From positions 249,469 to 313,468 of the forward strand of contig NZ_KQ948925.1 in the NCBI RefSeq assembly GCF_001514235.1: a stretch of 64,000 bases of DNA, given 5' to 3'. This document shows, in pieces, positions 34,633 to 43,827 of the stretch. Every line of letters begins with the position of its first letter. The first letter of the stretch is position 1. The position numbers and the translations under genes are program-made. The notes below the pieces were generated by a model, which was not told where the DNA came from, did not search any database, and saw nothing but the letters and a program-made list of their open reading frames with translations. Source of the DNA: Streptomyces caeruleatus (lineage in GTDB: Bacteria > Actinomycetota > Actinomycetes > Streptomycetales > Streptomycetaceae).

Positions 34633-36444
34633 TCAGGACGAGGTCGGTACGTCGATCCGGTCGATGTCGGGCGCGTAGCCGCTGCCGCTGTCGAAGATGA
34701 TCGTGTTGGCCCCGGCCTTCAGCGTCACCGGCACATGGACGCTGTTCACCGTGGCCCAGTCGCCGGTGGAGGCGAACTTGTGCGAGGTGGCGCCGCCTCC
34801 GCCCGCGGACACCAGGATCGACCGGGAGTCACCGCTGACGTAGGCGACCTTGATCTGGTAAGTGCCCGCCTTGGGTACCACGACGTCGCGGACGGTGACC
34901 TTGCCGCCGGTGTAGAGGTTGCCGACCTTGCGGCCGTCGGAGCAGGCGGAGCAGTCGGCGACGGAGGCGTTGCCGCTCAGGGTGCCCGCCTCGGCCTCGT
35001 GGGCGGTCCAGGCTAGGGCCGTGCCGCGCGGGGTGACGATGAACAGGCGGGAGCCGTGCGCGGGAAGCGCCTGGGTGATCCTGTCGGTGTGGCCGCCAAG
35101 GTTCTCCTTGTTCCACACGTCGCGCACCGACGCCCTGCCCTTGAAGCCGAGGGTGGACCAGTTCGCGGTCACGGCGGCCGGCGCGTCGGAGAGGTTGAAC
35201 AGGGCGACGGTGTAGGTGCCGTTCGGGTTCTTCGCGGCCCACACCTGCTGCGGGTCGGAGGGGGTGACGGGCTCGGCGGGCGGGGTGCCGCTCTGGTTGA
35301 TCGCGATGACCTCGCGGTCGGTCAGCAGCTTCAGGCCGTAGGAGTCGAGCCTGGTGAGGTCGTCGCCGGTGAACAGCGGGGACTTGGCTATCGCCCAGAG
35401 GGTGGCGTAGCTCTGCCGTTCGGCCTTGGTGAGGCCGTCCATCTCGCCGTTGCCGACGTTGAGGGAGTCCAGGTCGTTCCAGCCGCCGGGGCCGGCGTGG
35501 TCGGTCCAGGCGGGGGCGTCGGCCCAGCGGTCGTCGACCGAGTTCTCCCAGCTGACCAGGGTGTTGCAGTAGCACTCGACGTCGGTGTCGATGCGCCAGC
35601 CGTTGGAGTACTTCTTCCAGTCCTCGACGTGTCCGTAGTCCAGCGACCAGGACAGCTCCAGGTGGATCGGGCGGCCGGCGGCCCTGATGGCCTGCTGCCA
35701 GGCGGCGACGTCGGCGACGTCGTCGTAGTTGTCGCCGCTCTTGGACGAGCCGGGGCCGACGCCGTCGAGCTTGAGGAAGTCGTAGCCCCAGTCGGCGAAC
35801 ATCCGCGCCTGGGAGTCGATGTACTTCTGGGCGCAGGGATCCGAGAAGTCGATCTTGTAGGCGCTGTCCCAGCCGTTGGTGGTGCGCAGGTCGTCGTGGA
35901 CGATGTCGGCGGTGGTGCATCCCTCGGCGTTCCAGACCGGCGTCCTTCCGTCGCCGTAGGCGCCCTTCTCCAAGCCGACCGGGAGGTAGATGCCGGCCTT
36001 GAGGCCCTTGGCGTGGATGCGGTCGGCGACGGCCTTCATGCCGCTCGGGAAGCGCTCGGGGTCGGCCTGCTGCCGGCCGTACCGGTCGAACCGCGGCTTC
36101 CAGGACCAGTCCATCCACCAGCCGGCGTCGATGTTGACGTACTCGTAGCCGAACTTCTTCAGCTTGGCGGCCATGGCGTCGGTCTGCTTGCGGACGTTCG
36201 CCTCGGACAGGTAGCTGTAGTCGCCCTTCGGGTTGAGGCCGGGGTACTTCGACGACTGCATGGTCCAGCTCGTCCAGCCCATGTAGGGCTTGGCGGCCAC
36301 CTCGGTGGAGGTCATGGCGGCCGGGGGCGCGGTGGTCTCGGCCCGGGCGGCAGGGACGGCGGCGGTGACACCTGCGGCGAGGGCCAGGACCACCACGGCT
36401 CTCAGGGGGCGTGCGGGCAGGACGGGGTACGAGGATGACCGCAT
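34633..36444 (-). CDS. Secreted GH27 alpha-galactosidase-type enzyme with C-terminal CBM
   Basis: The 603-residue protein starts at ATG 36444, seven bases after GGAGGT, with a signal peptide (PLRAVVVLALAAGVTAAVPAARA). The GH27 barrel begins KPYMGWTSWTMQSSKYPG and contains the nucleophile in YDFLKLDGVG and the acid/base Asp in WRIDTDVECYC. A C-terminal beta domain follows, then a CBM35/CBM6-like module from ~475 (HEAEAGTLSGNASVADCSACSDG ... IDRIDVPTSS). The enzyme would release alpha-galactose, or beta-L-arabinopyranose as some streptomycete GH27 enzymes do, from plant polysaccharides. It is directly downstream of a ROK regulator. Confidence 0.9.
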   Translation of the reverse strand: MRSSSYPVLPARPLRAVVVLALAAGVTAAVPAARAETTAPPAAMTSTEVAAKPYMGWTSWTMQSSKYPGLNPKGDYSYLSEANVRKQTDAMAAKLKKFGYEYVNIDAGWWMDWSWKPRFDRYGRQQADPERFPSGMKAVADRIHAKGLKAGIYLPVGLEKGAYGDGRTPVWNAEGCTTADIVHDDLRTTNGWDSAYKIDFSDPCAQKYIDSQARMFADWGYDFLKLDGVGPGSSKSGDNYDDVADVAAWQQAIRAAGRPIHLELSWSLDYGHVEDWKKYSNGWRIDTDVECYCNTLVSWENSVDDRWADAPAWTDHAGPGGWNDLDSLNVGNGEMDGLTKAERQSYATLWAIAKSPLFTGDDLTRLDSYGLKLLTDREVIAINQSGTPPAEPVTPSDPQQVWAAKNPNGTYTVALFNLSDAPAAVTANWSTLGFKGRASVRDVWNKENLGGHTDRITQALPAHGSRLFIVTPRGTALAWTAHEAEAGTLSGNASVADCSACSDGRKVGNLYTGGKVTVRDVVVPKAGTYQIKVAYVSGDSRSILVSAGGGGATSHKFASTGDWATVNSVHVPVTLKAGANTIIFDSGSGYAPDIDRIDVPTSS

Positions 36445-36476
36445 GGGCCGTACCTCCATGGTGTGGTGCAGCGGCT

Positions 36477-37655
36477 CTACCGCTGCTGGTCGGCTCTGAT
36501 GAAGGACTGGATCGCGGTGGCCGCGGCCCCGCGCGCCCACTCCTCGAAGGGCAGCGGGCGGGTCTGTACGTCGCACTGGGCGGCGGAGCCGAACGCGGCC
36601 GCGGTGAACGCGTCGCGAATCTGTTCGGCGAACAGGTCGTAGGCGGCGAGGCCCTCGCCGGAGATGACCACCCGCTCGGGGCCGAGCAGGTTGGCCACGG
36701 TGGCGATGCCCCGGCCGATCGCCTCGCCCGCGCGCGCGTAGGCCTCGCGGGCGCCGGTGTCGCCCTGACGGGCCAGCTCCACGGCGGCGGCGGTGTCGGC
36801 GACCTCGACGCCCGTGGCCTCGCGAATCCGGCGGAGGATCGCCGCGTCCCCCGCGATGGCCTCCACGCAGCCCCGGTTGCCGCAGTGGCAGGGCGGACCG
36901 GCCGGGTCGACGGTCACATGGCCGATCTCCCCGGCCACGCCCTGCGCGCCGGCGACCACCCGGCCGTGCACCACGAGCCCGCAGCCGATGCCGGCGCCGA
37001 CCGTCACCACGGCGAAGTCGGACAGTCCCACGCCGGCGCCGAACCACTGCTCGGCGACGGTGAGAGCCCGTACGTCGTTGTCGACGGTGACCGGCAACCC
37101 GGTGGTCGCGGCCGCGAGTTCGGCGAGGGGCACGTCCCGCCACTCCAGGAAGGGTGAGTAGCGCACGACGCCGGCGCCGCGGTCCACGTCACCGGAGACG
37201 GCGATGCCGAGACCGAGGACCGGTACGCCCAAGTCGGCCGCCTCGGCGAGCAGTTCGCCGGTCAGCTCGGCGACCGAGGCCAGGACCTGCTTCGGTTCCC
37301 GGTCCGGGAGCGGGGCGTGCCGGGCGAGGCGGATCCGGCAGCACAGGTCGGTGAGCACGCCGATGATCTCGTCGCCTGTCACCTTGACGCCGATGAACAG
37401 GGCCCGTCCCCCGTCGACGCGCACCGGGTTGGCGGGGCGGCCGAGGGTCGGGCGGGCCGGTTCGTCCGCGTCCTCCACCAGATAGCCGGCCTCGATCAGC
37501 GGCCGTACCGCCTTGGTGACGGCGGCCGGGGACAGTCCCGCCCGCCGGGCCACCTCAAGTCGGGTCAGCGGCCCGTGGGACAGGACCGTGGTGAAGATCT
37601 GCGAGGCGGCCGGCGTGTTCGCCGGGAACGTCTCGGCGCGTCGGGTCGAGGACAT
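36477..37655 (-). CDS. ROK family transcriptional regulator
   Basis: The 392-residue protein has an N-terminal winged helix (LTRLEVARRAGLSPAAVTKAVRPLIEAGYL) and a ROK sugar-binding domain with the zinc-binding set GEIGHVTVD and PCHCGNRGCVE. The phosphate-binding turn TVGAGIGCGLV lacks the full kinase signature, as expected for a repressor rather than a sugar kinase. It is the first gene of the glycosidase cluster and is followed after 32 nt by GH27. An inverted repeat at 37673-37696 just upstream of its start is a candidate operator, so it probably represses the whole cluster until a released sugar binds. Confidence 0.92.
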   Translation of the reverse strand: MSSTRRAETFPANTPAASQIFTTVLSHGPLTRLEVARRAGLSPAAVTKAVRPLIEAGYLVEDADEPARPTLGRPANPVRVDGGRALFIGVKVTGDEIIGVLTDLCCRIRLARHAPLPDREPKQVLASVAELTGELLAEAADLGVPVLGLGIAVSGDVDRGAGVVRYSPFLEWRDVPLAELAAATTGLPVTVDNDVRALTVAEQWFGAGVGLSDFAVVTVGAGIGCGLVVHGRVVAGAQGVAGEIGHVTVDPAGPPCHCGNRGCVEAIAGDAAILRRIREATGVEVADTAAAVELARQGDTGAREAYARAGEAIGRGIATVANLLGPERVVISGEGLAAYDLFAEQIRDAFTAAAFGSAAQCDVQTRPLPFEEWARGAAATAIQSFIRADQQR

Positions 37656-37672
37656 GCCGGGAACCTAGAGCC

Positions 37673-37696
37673 CTTATTTTCCGCCGTCAATAAAAG
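37673..37696. promoter_or_regulatory. Candidate ROK operator, A/T-rich inverted repeat
   Basis: CTTATTTT (37673-37680) and AATAAAAG (37689-37696) form an imperfect 8-bp inverted repeat with an 8-bp GC spacer (6 of 8 positions pair). Such an A/T-rich dyad is striking in this GC-rich DNA, resembles known ROK-repressor sites in layout, and lies 18-41 bp upstream of the ROK gene start. Confidence 0.55.
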
Positions 37697-37752
37697 AAGC
37701 AGGATTCGTTCACGACGGATCCGATCGGCGATCGAGGACTCCTACCCGGTGA

Positions 37753-39126
<1,374 letters not shown>

Positions 39127-39153
39127 GGGCGCGGGTCGGCCGGGAACCCTCGA

Positions 39154-39190
39154 GATCCGGTGCGCGTTGTGCGGACATCCCCACCGGATC
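39154..39190. repeat. Perfect 9-bp inverted repeat between genes
   Basis: GATCCGGTG (39154-39162) and CACCGGATC (39182-39190) are a perfect inverted repeat with a 19-nt gap, located 28 nt after the serine hydrolase stop and 26 nt before the TerD-CAP start. It may be a weak terminator or a regulator site; there is no T tract. Confidence 0.5.
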
Positions 39191-39215
39191 CCGAACCACC
39201 CAGCAGGACGGCCCC

Positions 39216-40622
39216 ATGAGCGAGTTGGTTCCCGGGGGCAATGTGCCCCTCCCGGGCGGCAGCGTGACCGTCCGGGTGCCCGGCCCCTTCGACGTGTCCG
39301 CGCTCGTCACCGACGACAGCGGCAAGGTCCGGGGCGACGCCGACTTCGTGTTCTACAACCAGCCGTCCGCGCCGGGCGCCCGGCTGCGGGGCGACACGCT
39401 GACCCTCGACCCGCCGCGCCTGCGCTCGGGCGCGACCCGGGTCACGGTGGTCGTCAGCCCCGCCGACCCCGGCACAGCCCTGGGCCGGCTGCCCGCCCCC
39501 GCGCTCCAGGTCACCGACTCCGGGGGCCGCACGGTCGCGCGGTTCGCCCCGCCGCGTCCGCGGCAGGAGACGGTACTGCTGCTGGCGGAGGTCTACCGGC
39601 GTGGCGGCGGCTGGAAGCTGCGGGCCCTCGGGCAGGGGTACGCGGACGGGCTGGCGGGGCTCGCGCGGGACTTCGGGGTGGACGTCGTCGAGGACGCGAC
39701 GCCCTCTCCGGCCCGGCAGACACCCGCCCCTCCCCCACCCACCGGTTCCCCCGGGCCCGGCGCCCCGCCGATGCCCACCGCGCGGCCCTCGGTGCACACC
39801 CTGTCCGCCGTCACCGCCCCGCACGCCCGCCATGCCCCGCTCCCCGACCGCGACGGCTTCCTCGGCCTGGCCAACTCCGCCCGTGCCGACGTCGGTTCAC
39901 CGCCCGTCACGCTCGACGCCCGCCTCGCCTTTGCCGCTCAGGCCCACGCCTCCGCCATGGCCGCGGCAGGGCGGCTCGGCGTCGAGGGCCCTGACGGTGT
40001 CTCCGTGTACCAGCGCATCACCGGCGCCGGATACGCGTATCTCACCCTCGGCGAACACCTGGTCTCCGGCCCCCGCACCCCCGTCGAGTTCATCGCCTAC
40101 TGCCTGCGCACCGAACAGCCCCGCCGCACCCTGCGCGACCCGGCCTTCACCCACGCCGCCGTGGCGTACGTCAGCGGCGGCCGCTCGGGCGACACCTACT
40201 GGACGGCACTGTGGGCCAGACCGCTCGCGCCGGGCGACCTGCCGCGCACCGCGGCCGAGGTCGTCGGCCTCACCAACCGGGAACGGGCCCGGTCCGGGCT
40301 GCATCCCCTGTCCGTCGACCCCGCGCTGACCACCGCCGCACAGGCCTACAGCGCCGACATGGCGGCCCGCGCCTTCTACTCCCACACCTCGCCCGAGGGC
40401 ACCCAGCCCTGGGACCGGGCCGCCGCCGCGGGTTCCCGGATGCGCACGATCGGCGAGAACATCGCATGCGGCCAGCGCTCCCCCGGCGAGGTCGTGGAGG
40501 GCTGGATGAACAGCCCGGGCCATCGCGCCAACATCCTCAAGCGCGACTTCACCCACATAGGGATCGGCTTCGCGGGCGGCGGGCCGGCCGGCACCTACTG
40601 GACCCAACTCTTCGGCGGCTGA
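39216..40622 (+). CDS. TerD domain fused to two CAP (SCP/PR-1) domains
   Basis: The 468-residue protein begins with a TerD-like domain, residues 1-170 (ELVPGGNVPLPGGSVTVRV ... DFVFYNQPSAPG ... AEVYRRGGGWKLRALGQGYADGLAGLARDFGVDV). A Pro-rich linker (~175-200) follows, then two CAP domains. The first, ~215-345 (FLGLANSARADVGSPPVTLDARLAFAAQAHA), lacks the HxSPEG motif. The second, ~350-468, is canonical: VVGLTNRERARSGLHPL, AFYSHTSPEGTQPWDRA, IGENIACGQRSPGEVVEGWMNSPGHRANILKRDFTHIGIG. There is no signal peptide. TerD domains bind calcium and work in envelope stress and tellurite-type systems. An AIM24 gene follows after 65 nt. Confidence 0.87.
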   Translation: MSELVPGGNVPLPGGSVTVRVPGPFDVSALVTDDSGKVRGDADFVFYNQPSAPGARLRGDTLTLDPPRLRSGATRVTVVVSPADPGTALGRLPAPALQVTDSGGRTVARFAPPRPRQETVLLLAEVYRRGGGWKLRALGQGYADGLAGLARDFGVDVVEDATPSPARQTPAPPPPTGSPGPGAPPMPTARPSVHTLSAVTAPHARHAPLPDRDGFLGLANSARADVGSPPVTLDARLAFAAQAHASAMAAAGRLGVEGPDGVSVYQRITGAGYAYLTLGEHLVSGPRTPVEFIAYCLRTEQPRRTLRDPAFTHAAVAYVSGGRSGDTYWTALWARPLAPGDLPRTAAEVVGLTNRERARSGLHPLSVDPALTTAAQAYSADMAARAFYSHTSPEGTQPWDRAAAAGSRMRTIGENIACGQRSPGEVVEGWMNSPGHRANILKRDFTHIGIGFAGGGPAGTYWTQLFGG

Positions 40623-40687
40623 CCGCCCATGGACGGCGACACGCCGCGATCTAGGCGGAAGGGAACGGTCCGGGACAGGATGCCCCC

Positions 40688-41365
40688 ATGAAGGGTGACC
40701 TCTTTTCCAGCGAGCACATGGTCCAGCCCGCCACGGCGCCGGGCATGACGATCGAGAACGCCAAATGCATCAAGTACGCGGTGAACGGCGAGATGCACGC
40801 CCGCCAGGGCGCGATGGTCGCCTACCGCGGCAACCTCCGGTTCGAGCGCAAGGACCAGGGCGTGGGCGGCATGCTCAAGCGGGCCATGACCGGTGAGGGG
40901 CTGCCCCTGATGGCCGTGCGCGGACAGGGCGAGGCCTGGTTCGCGCACGAGGCGCAGAACTGCTTCGTCGTCGACGTCGACCCCGGCGACGAGTTCACGG
41001 TCAACGGCCGCAACGTCCTGTGTTTCGACGCCTCGCTGTCGTACCGGATAGCGACGGTGAAGGGCGCCGGCATCACCGGCGGCGGCCTGTTCAACAGCGT
41101 CTTCTCCGGCCACGGCAAACTGGGCCTGGTGTGTGAGGGCAACCCCCTCGTCATCCCGGTCTCGCCGCAGTACCCGGTGTACGTGGACACGGACGCGGTG
41201 GTCGGCTGGACCGCCGGTCTGAACACGTCGCTGCACCGTTCCCAGTCCCTCGGCTCAATGCTGCGCGGCGGTTCCGGGGAGGCCGTGCAGCTGATGCTGG
41301 AGGGCCAGGGACATGTCGTCGTACGGCCGAGCGAGGCGACACCGCAGAAGGCCCAGCAGCACTGA
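40688..41365 (+). CDS. AIM24 family protein
   Basis: The 225-residue protein is an all-beta AIM24 (TRAP-like/DUF124) protein: CIKYAVNGEMHARQGAMVAYRGNLRF, GEAWFAHEAQNCFVVDVDPGDEFTVNGRNVLCFD, and GHGKLGLVCEGNPLVIPVSPQYPVYVDTDAVVGWT, GGSGEAVQLMLEGQGHVVVRPSE at the end. Bacterial members often lie near Ter-type stress genes; the biochemical role is unknown. ATG 40688 follows AGGATG. It lies directly downstream of the TerD-CAP fusion and is followed by a hairpin terminator. Confidence 0.9.
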   Translation: MKGDLFSSEHMVQPATAPGMTIENAKCIKYAVNGEMHARQGAMVAYRGNLRFERKDQGVGGMLKRAMTGEGLPLMAVRGQGEAWFAHEAQNCFVVDVDPGDEFTVNGRNVLCFDASLSYRIATVKGAGITGGGLFNSVFSGHGKLGLVCEGNPLVIPVSPQYPVYVDTDAVVGWTAGLNTSLHRSQSLGSMLRGGSGEAVQLMLEGQGHVVVRPSEATPQKAQQH

Positions 41366-41441
41366 TGCCGCCCGTGAGGTGATCTGCGCCTCACGAGCAA
41401 CCCCGTCCGCCCTGCCGACGTCTTGATCGACAACAGGTGAA

Positions 41442-41468
41442 GCCCTGGCCGCCCTTTCCGGCCAGGGC
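41442..41468 (+). terminator. GC-rich hairpin terminator after the AIM24 gene
   Basis: GCCCTGGCCG (41442-41451) pairs perfectly with CGGCCAGGGC (41459-41468) around a 7-nt loop, followed by cggttt. It ends the TerD-CAP/AIM24 transcript and isolates it from the TPR gene. Confidence 0.75.
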
Positions 41469-41482
41469 CGGTTTCCAACGCT

Positions 41483-41527
41483 CTATACATGCCGCGTATA
41501 CCCATGACGTATACACACCATCTATAC
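41483..41527. repeat. Four tandem 13-bp units with S-TATAC cores upstream of the TPR gene
   Basis: CTATAC at 41483, GTATAC at 41496, GTATAC at 41509 and CTATAC at 41522 recur with an exact 13-bp period. The first three 13-nt units are CTATACATGCCGC, GTATACCCATGAC and GTATACACACCAT; the fourth begins CTATACACACAGG. The array lies between the AIM24 terminator and the TPR gene start at 41570, in the place of a promoter or operator, and looks like a cooperative binding array for a transcription factor. Confidence 0.75.
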
Positions 41528-41569
41528 ACACAGGGTAGAGACGGCATGTATATCGATCGAGAGGCATCG

Positions 41570-42658
41570 ATGTACGGCAAGGCATTCGCCCCGGAGTACC
41601 AGGGCTCCCTGACCAAGCTCTCCGTGAACTCCTCGCTGACCGACGTACTGGCCGCCGGCACCGAGCAGTTGAGAGCGGCCGAGCAGGCAGGGCAGCACGG
41701 CGAGGCGGCGCGCTCGGGGCTCGCGGTCGCCGAGGCACACCGTCGGCTGGGGCAGGTCGGGGACGCGGAGCGGGCCTGGAAGGCGAGTTATCGCGCCGCG
41801 CGGGAGGCCGGTGACACCGCGGCGATGGCCTGGGCGCTGTGGAGCGGCGGCACGCTGGCCCGGCAGCGCGGCGCGTTCCCGCTGGCCAGGCGGCTGCTCC
41901 AGCTCGCGGCAGACCTCGGTGAGCGCGGCGGCGACATCGTCGTACGCGGCTACTCGCTGGCCGGCCTTGCCGAGACCGGCCGCATCCAGGGCGACTACGA
42001 GGCAGTCCGCCGGCTGCACGAGCAGCTGCTGGCCGAGGCACGGCGGCGCGGTGAGGCGCGGCACACCGTGTGGGCGCTGGAGGGAATCGCGCAGATCCAT
42101 CGCAACACCGGCTCGTACGACACGGCGTACGACCTGTTCGAGGAGGCGGCCGAGATCGCCTCGCGCGCCGAGGACCGGCGCGGCCACGCCTGGGCGCTGC
42201 GCGGGCTCGCCGACATCGTCTCCGTACGCGACGGCGACACCGAACGGGCGCTTGAGCTGCTGTCCGAGTCGGAGGCCGGCTGCCGTGCGATGAAGCTGTC
42301 CAGCGCGCTGGCCTACAACCACAAGATGCGCGGCAACGTCCTGTACCGGGCGGGGCGTTACGCGGAGGCCCGCGGACTGTACGAGCAGGCGCTCGCGGAG
42401 TTCCGCGCCATGAGCGAGCCGCGCGGGGAGGCACTGTCCCGGCTGGGGCTGGTCAAGTCACGGGCCCGGCTGGGCCGCGACCGCGCCGAGACCCTCGCCG
42501 AACTGGCCGAATTGGCCGAGGTGTTGGAGCGCATCGGGCTGCGGCACGCGCGGGAGATGGTGGCGCGGGCGCAGGAGGAGTTCGGCGCCGCGCCGGCCGC
42601 CGCGGGGAGCGCCGTGGCGGCTGTCGGGGCGGGTGCCGGGACGGTGGCCGTACGGTGA
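41570..42658 (+). CDS. TPR-repeat protein
   Basis: A 362-residue helical protein made of tetratricopeptide-type repeats from ~45 to 330, for example LAVAEAHRRLGQVGDAERAWKASYRAA, GYSLAGLAETGRIQGDYEAVRRLHEQLL, HTVWALEGIAQIHRNTGSYDTAYDLFEEA and MRGNVLYRAGRYAEARGLYEQALAEF, then a low-complexity Ala/Gly tail. ATG 41570 (MYGKAFAPEYQG) follows GAGAGG by five bases; ATG 41546 is in frame upstream. It has no signal peptide. Its stop overlaps the start of the polyprenyl synthase gene (GTGA), so the two are coupled; a scaffold role for prenyl metabolism is only an inference. Confidence 0.8.
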   Translation: MYGKAFAPEYQGSLTKLSVNSSLTDVLAAGTEQLRAAEQAGQHGEAARSGLAVAEAHRRLGQVGDAERAWKASYRAAREAGDTAAMAWALWSGGTLARQRGAFPLARRLLQLAADLGERGGDIVVRGYSLAGLAETGRIQGDYEAVRRLHEQLLAEARRRGEARHTVWALEGIAQIHRNTGSYDTAYDLFEEAAEIASRAEDRRGHAWALRGLADIVSVRDGDTERALELLSESEAGCRAMKLSSALAYNHKMRGNVLYRAGRYAEARGLYEQALAEFRAMSEPRGEALSRLGLVKSRARLGRDRAETLAELAELAEVLERIGLRHAREMVARAQEEFGAAPAAAGSAVAAVGAGAGTVAVR

Positions 42659-43689
42659 CGACGTTCCCCTCCGCGGTACAGGCTCCGGCCGACGCCCGCC
42701 ACGTCCTCGACCGCTGCCGCGCACTGGTGCGCCCGGCGCTGCGGGAGGCCGTGGGGCGGACGCATCCGTGGGTCGGCGAGATGGCCGCGTACTCCTTCGG
42801 CTGGTGCGAGGTGGGCGGCGCACCGGCCGTCGCCTCCGGCGGGAAGGGCATCCGGCAGGCCCTGGCCGTGCTCGGTGCCGAGGCGGCGGGTGCGCCCGGG
42901 CGGGTCGCGGTGCCCGGGGCGGTCGCGGTGGAGCTGGTGCACGCCTTCTCCCTGCTGCACGACGACATCATGGACGGCGACACGTCCCGGCGCGGCCGCC
43001 CCACCGTGTGGCAGGCGTACGGCACCGGGCCGGCCGTGCTCGCGGGTGACGCGCTGTTCGCGCTGGCCGTCGAGACGCTCGCGACCGCACCGGCGGGCGC
43101 GCGGGCGGTACGGCTGCTGTCCGTGGCCTTGCAGGACCTGGTGCGCGGGCAGGCCGACGACCTGCTGTTCGCCACCCGGCCCTGGACGGGACCGGAGCGC
43201 GTACGGCCGGACGAGTACCGGGCGATGGCCGAACACAAGACGGGCGCCCTGCTGGGCTGCGCCGCCGCGCTGGGCGCCCTGCTCGGCGGCGCGCCGCCCG
43301 CGACCGTCACCGCCCTCGACCGTGCCGGACGGCATCTGGGCGTCGCCTTCCAGGTGGTGGACGATCTGCTGGGGATCTGGGGCGATCCCGAGGTCACCGG
43401 GAAACCGGTGTACGGCGATCTGCGCGAGCGCAAGAAGACGTTCCCGGTGCTGGCGGCGCTCGACTCGCCCGCGGCGGGTCGGCTCTCCGGGCTGCTGGGG
43501 TCGGCCGCCGCGGACCCCGGCGAAGTGGCCGCGCTGGTCGCGGAGGCGGGCGGACGCTCGGCGGCGCTCGCGGAGGCACGGCGTCATGTGACCGCCGTGG
43601 AGGCGGCTCTGGCCCATGTGCCGTTGAAGGCAGGGCCCATCGGGGAGCTGCGGTCGCTGCTTGACTTCCTGGTCCGGCGTGATCTGTGA
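42655..43689 (+). CDS. Polyprenyl (geranylgeranyl-type) diphosphate synthase
   Basis: The 344-residue protein is a trans-isoprenyl diphosphate synthase. The first aspartate-rich motif is LLHDDIMDGD, the second FQVVDDLLGIWGDP, both intact for Mg2+ and diphosphate binding. The region normally GGKRxRP reads GGKGIRQAL, so one basic residue is changed. It would condense isopentenyl diphosphate units onto an allylic primer; chain length cannot be fixed from sequence, although small residues before the first Asp motif (HAFSL) suggest C15-C20 products. GTG 42655 overlaps the TPR stop. No terpene cyclase or carotenoid gene is adjacent. Confidence 0.9.
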   Translation: MTTFPSAVQAPADARHVLDRCRALVRPALREAVGRTHPWVGEMAAYSFGWCEVGGAPAVASGGKGIRQALAVLGAEAAGAPGRVAVPGAVAVELVHAFSLLHDDIMDGDTSRRGRPTVWQAYGTGPAVLAGDALFALAVETLATAPAGARAVRLLSVALQDLVRGQADDLLFATRPWTGPERVRPDEYRAMAEHKTGALLGCAAALGALLGGAPPATVTALDRAGRHLGVAFQVVDDLLGIWGDPEVTGKPVYGDLRERKKTFPVLAALDSPAAGRLSGLLGSAAADPGEVAALVAEAGGRSAALAEARRHVTAVEAALAHVPLKAGPIGELRSLLDFLVRRDL

Positions 43690-43704
43690 AAGCACGGTTC
43701 ACAG
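43684..43704 (+). terminator. Short hairpin at the end of the polyprenyl synthase gene
   Basis: CTGTGAA (43684-43690) pairs perfectly with TTCACAG (43698-43704) around a 7-nt loop and overlaps the TGA stop. There is no T tract, so it may be a weak terminator or an operator. Confidence 0.4.
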
Positions 43705-43827
43705 GCTGACGACGTGACCGTCGCGTCATCGTGGCGCCCTCGGTGAAACCGAGTTGACCGCGGCCACCTCCCGCGTCAGGGTGCCAGACGGCGTGGCCCC
43801 CGCCCCCACGCCGGAAAGGTGACTGCC

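Noticed and set aside
34633..37143. Upstream extension of the GH27 frame through the ROK gene
   Set aside because: The region 36445-37143 is the antisense-phase shadow of the ROK gene; ATG 36444 has GGAGGT and starts a proper signal peptide.
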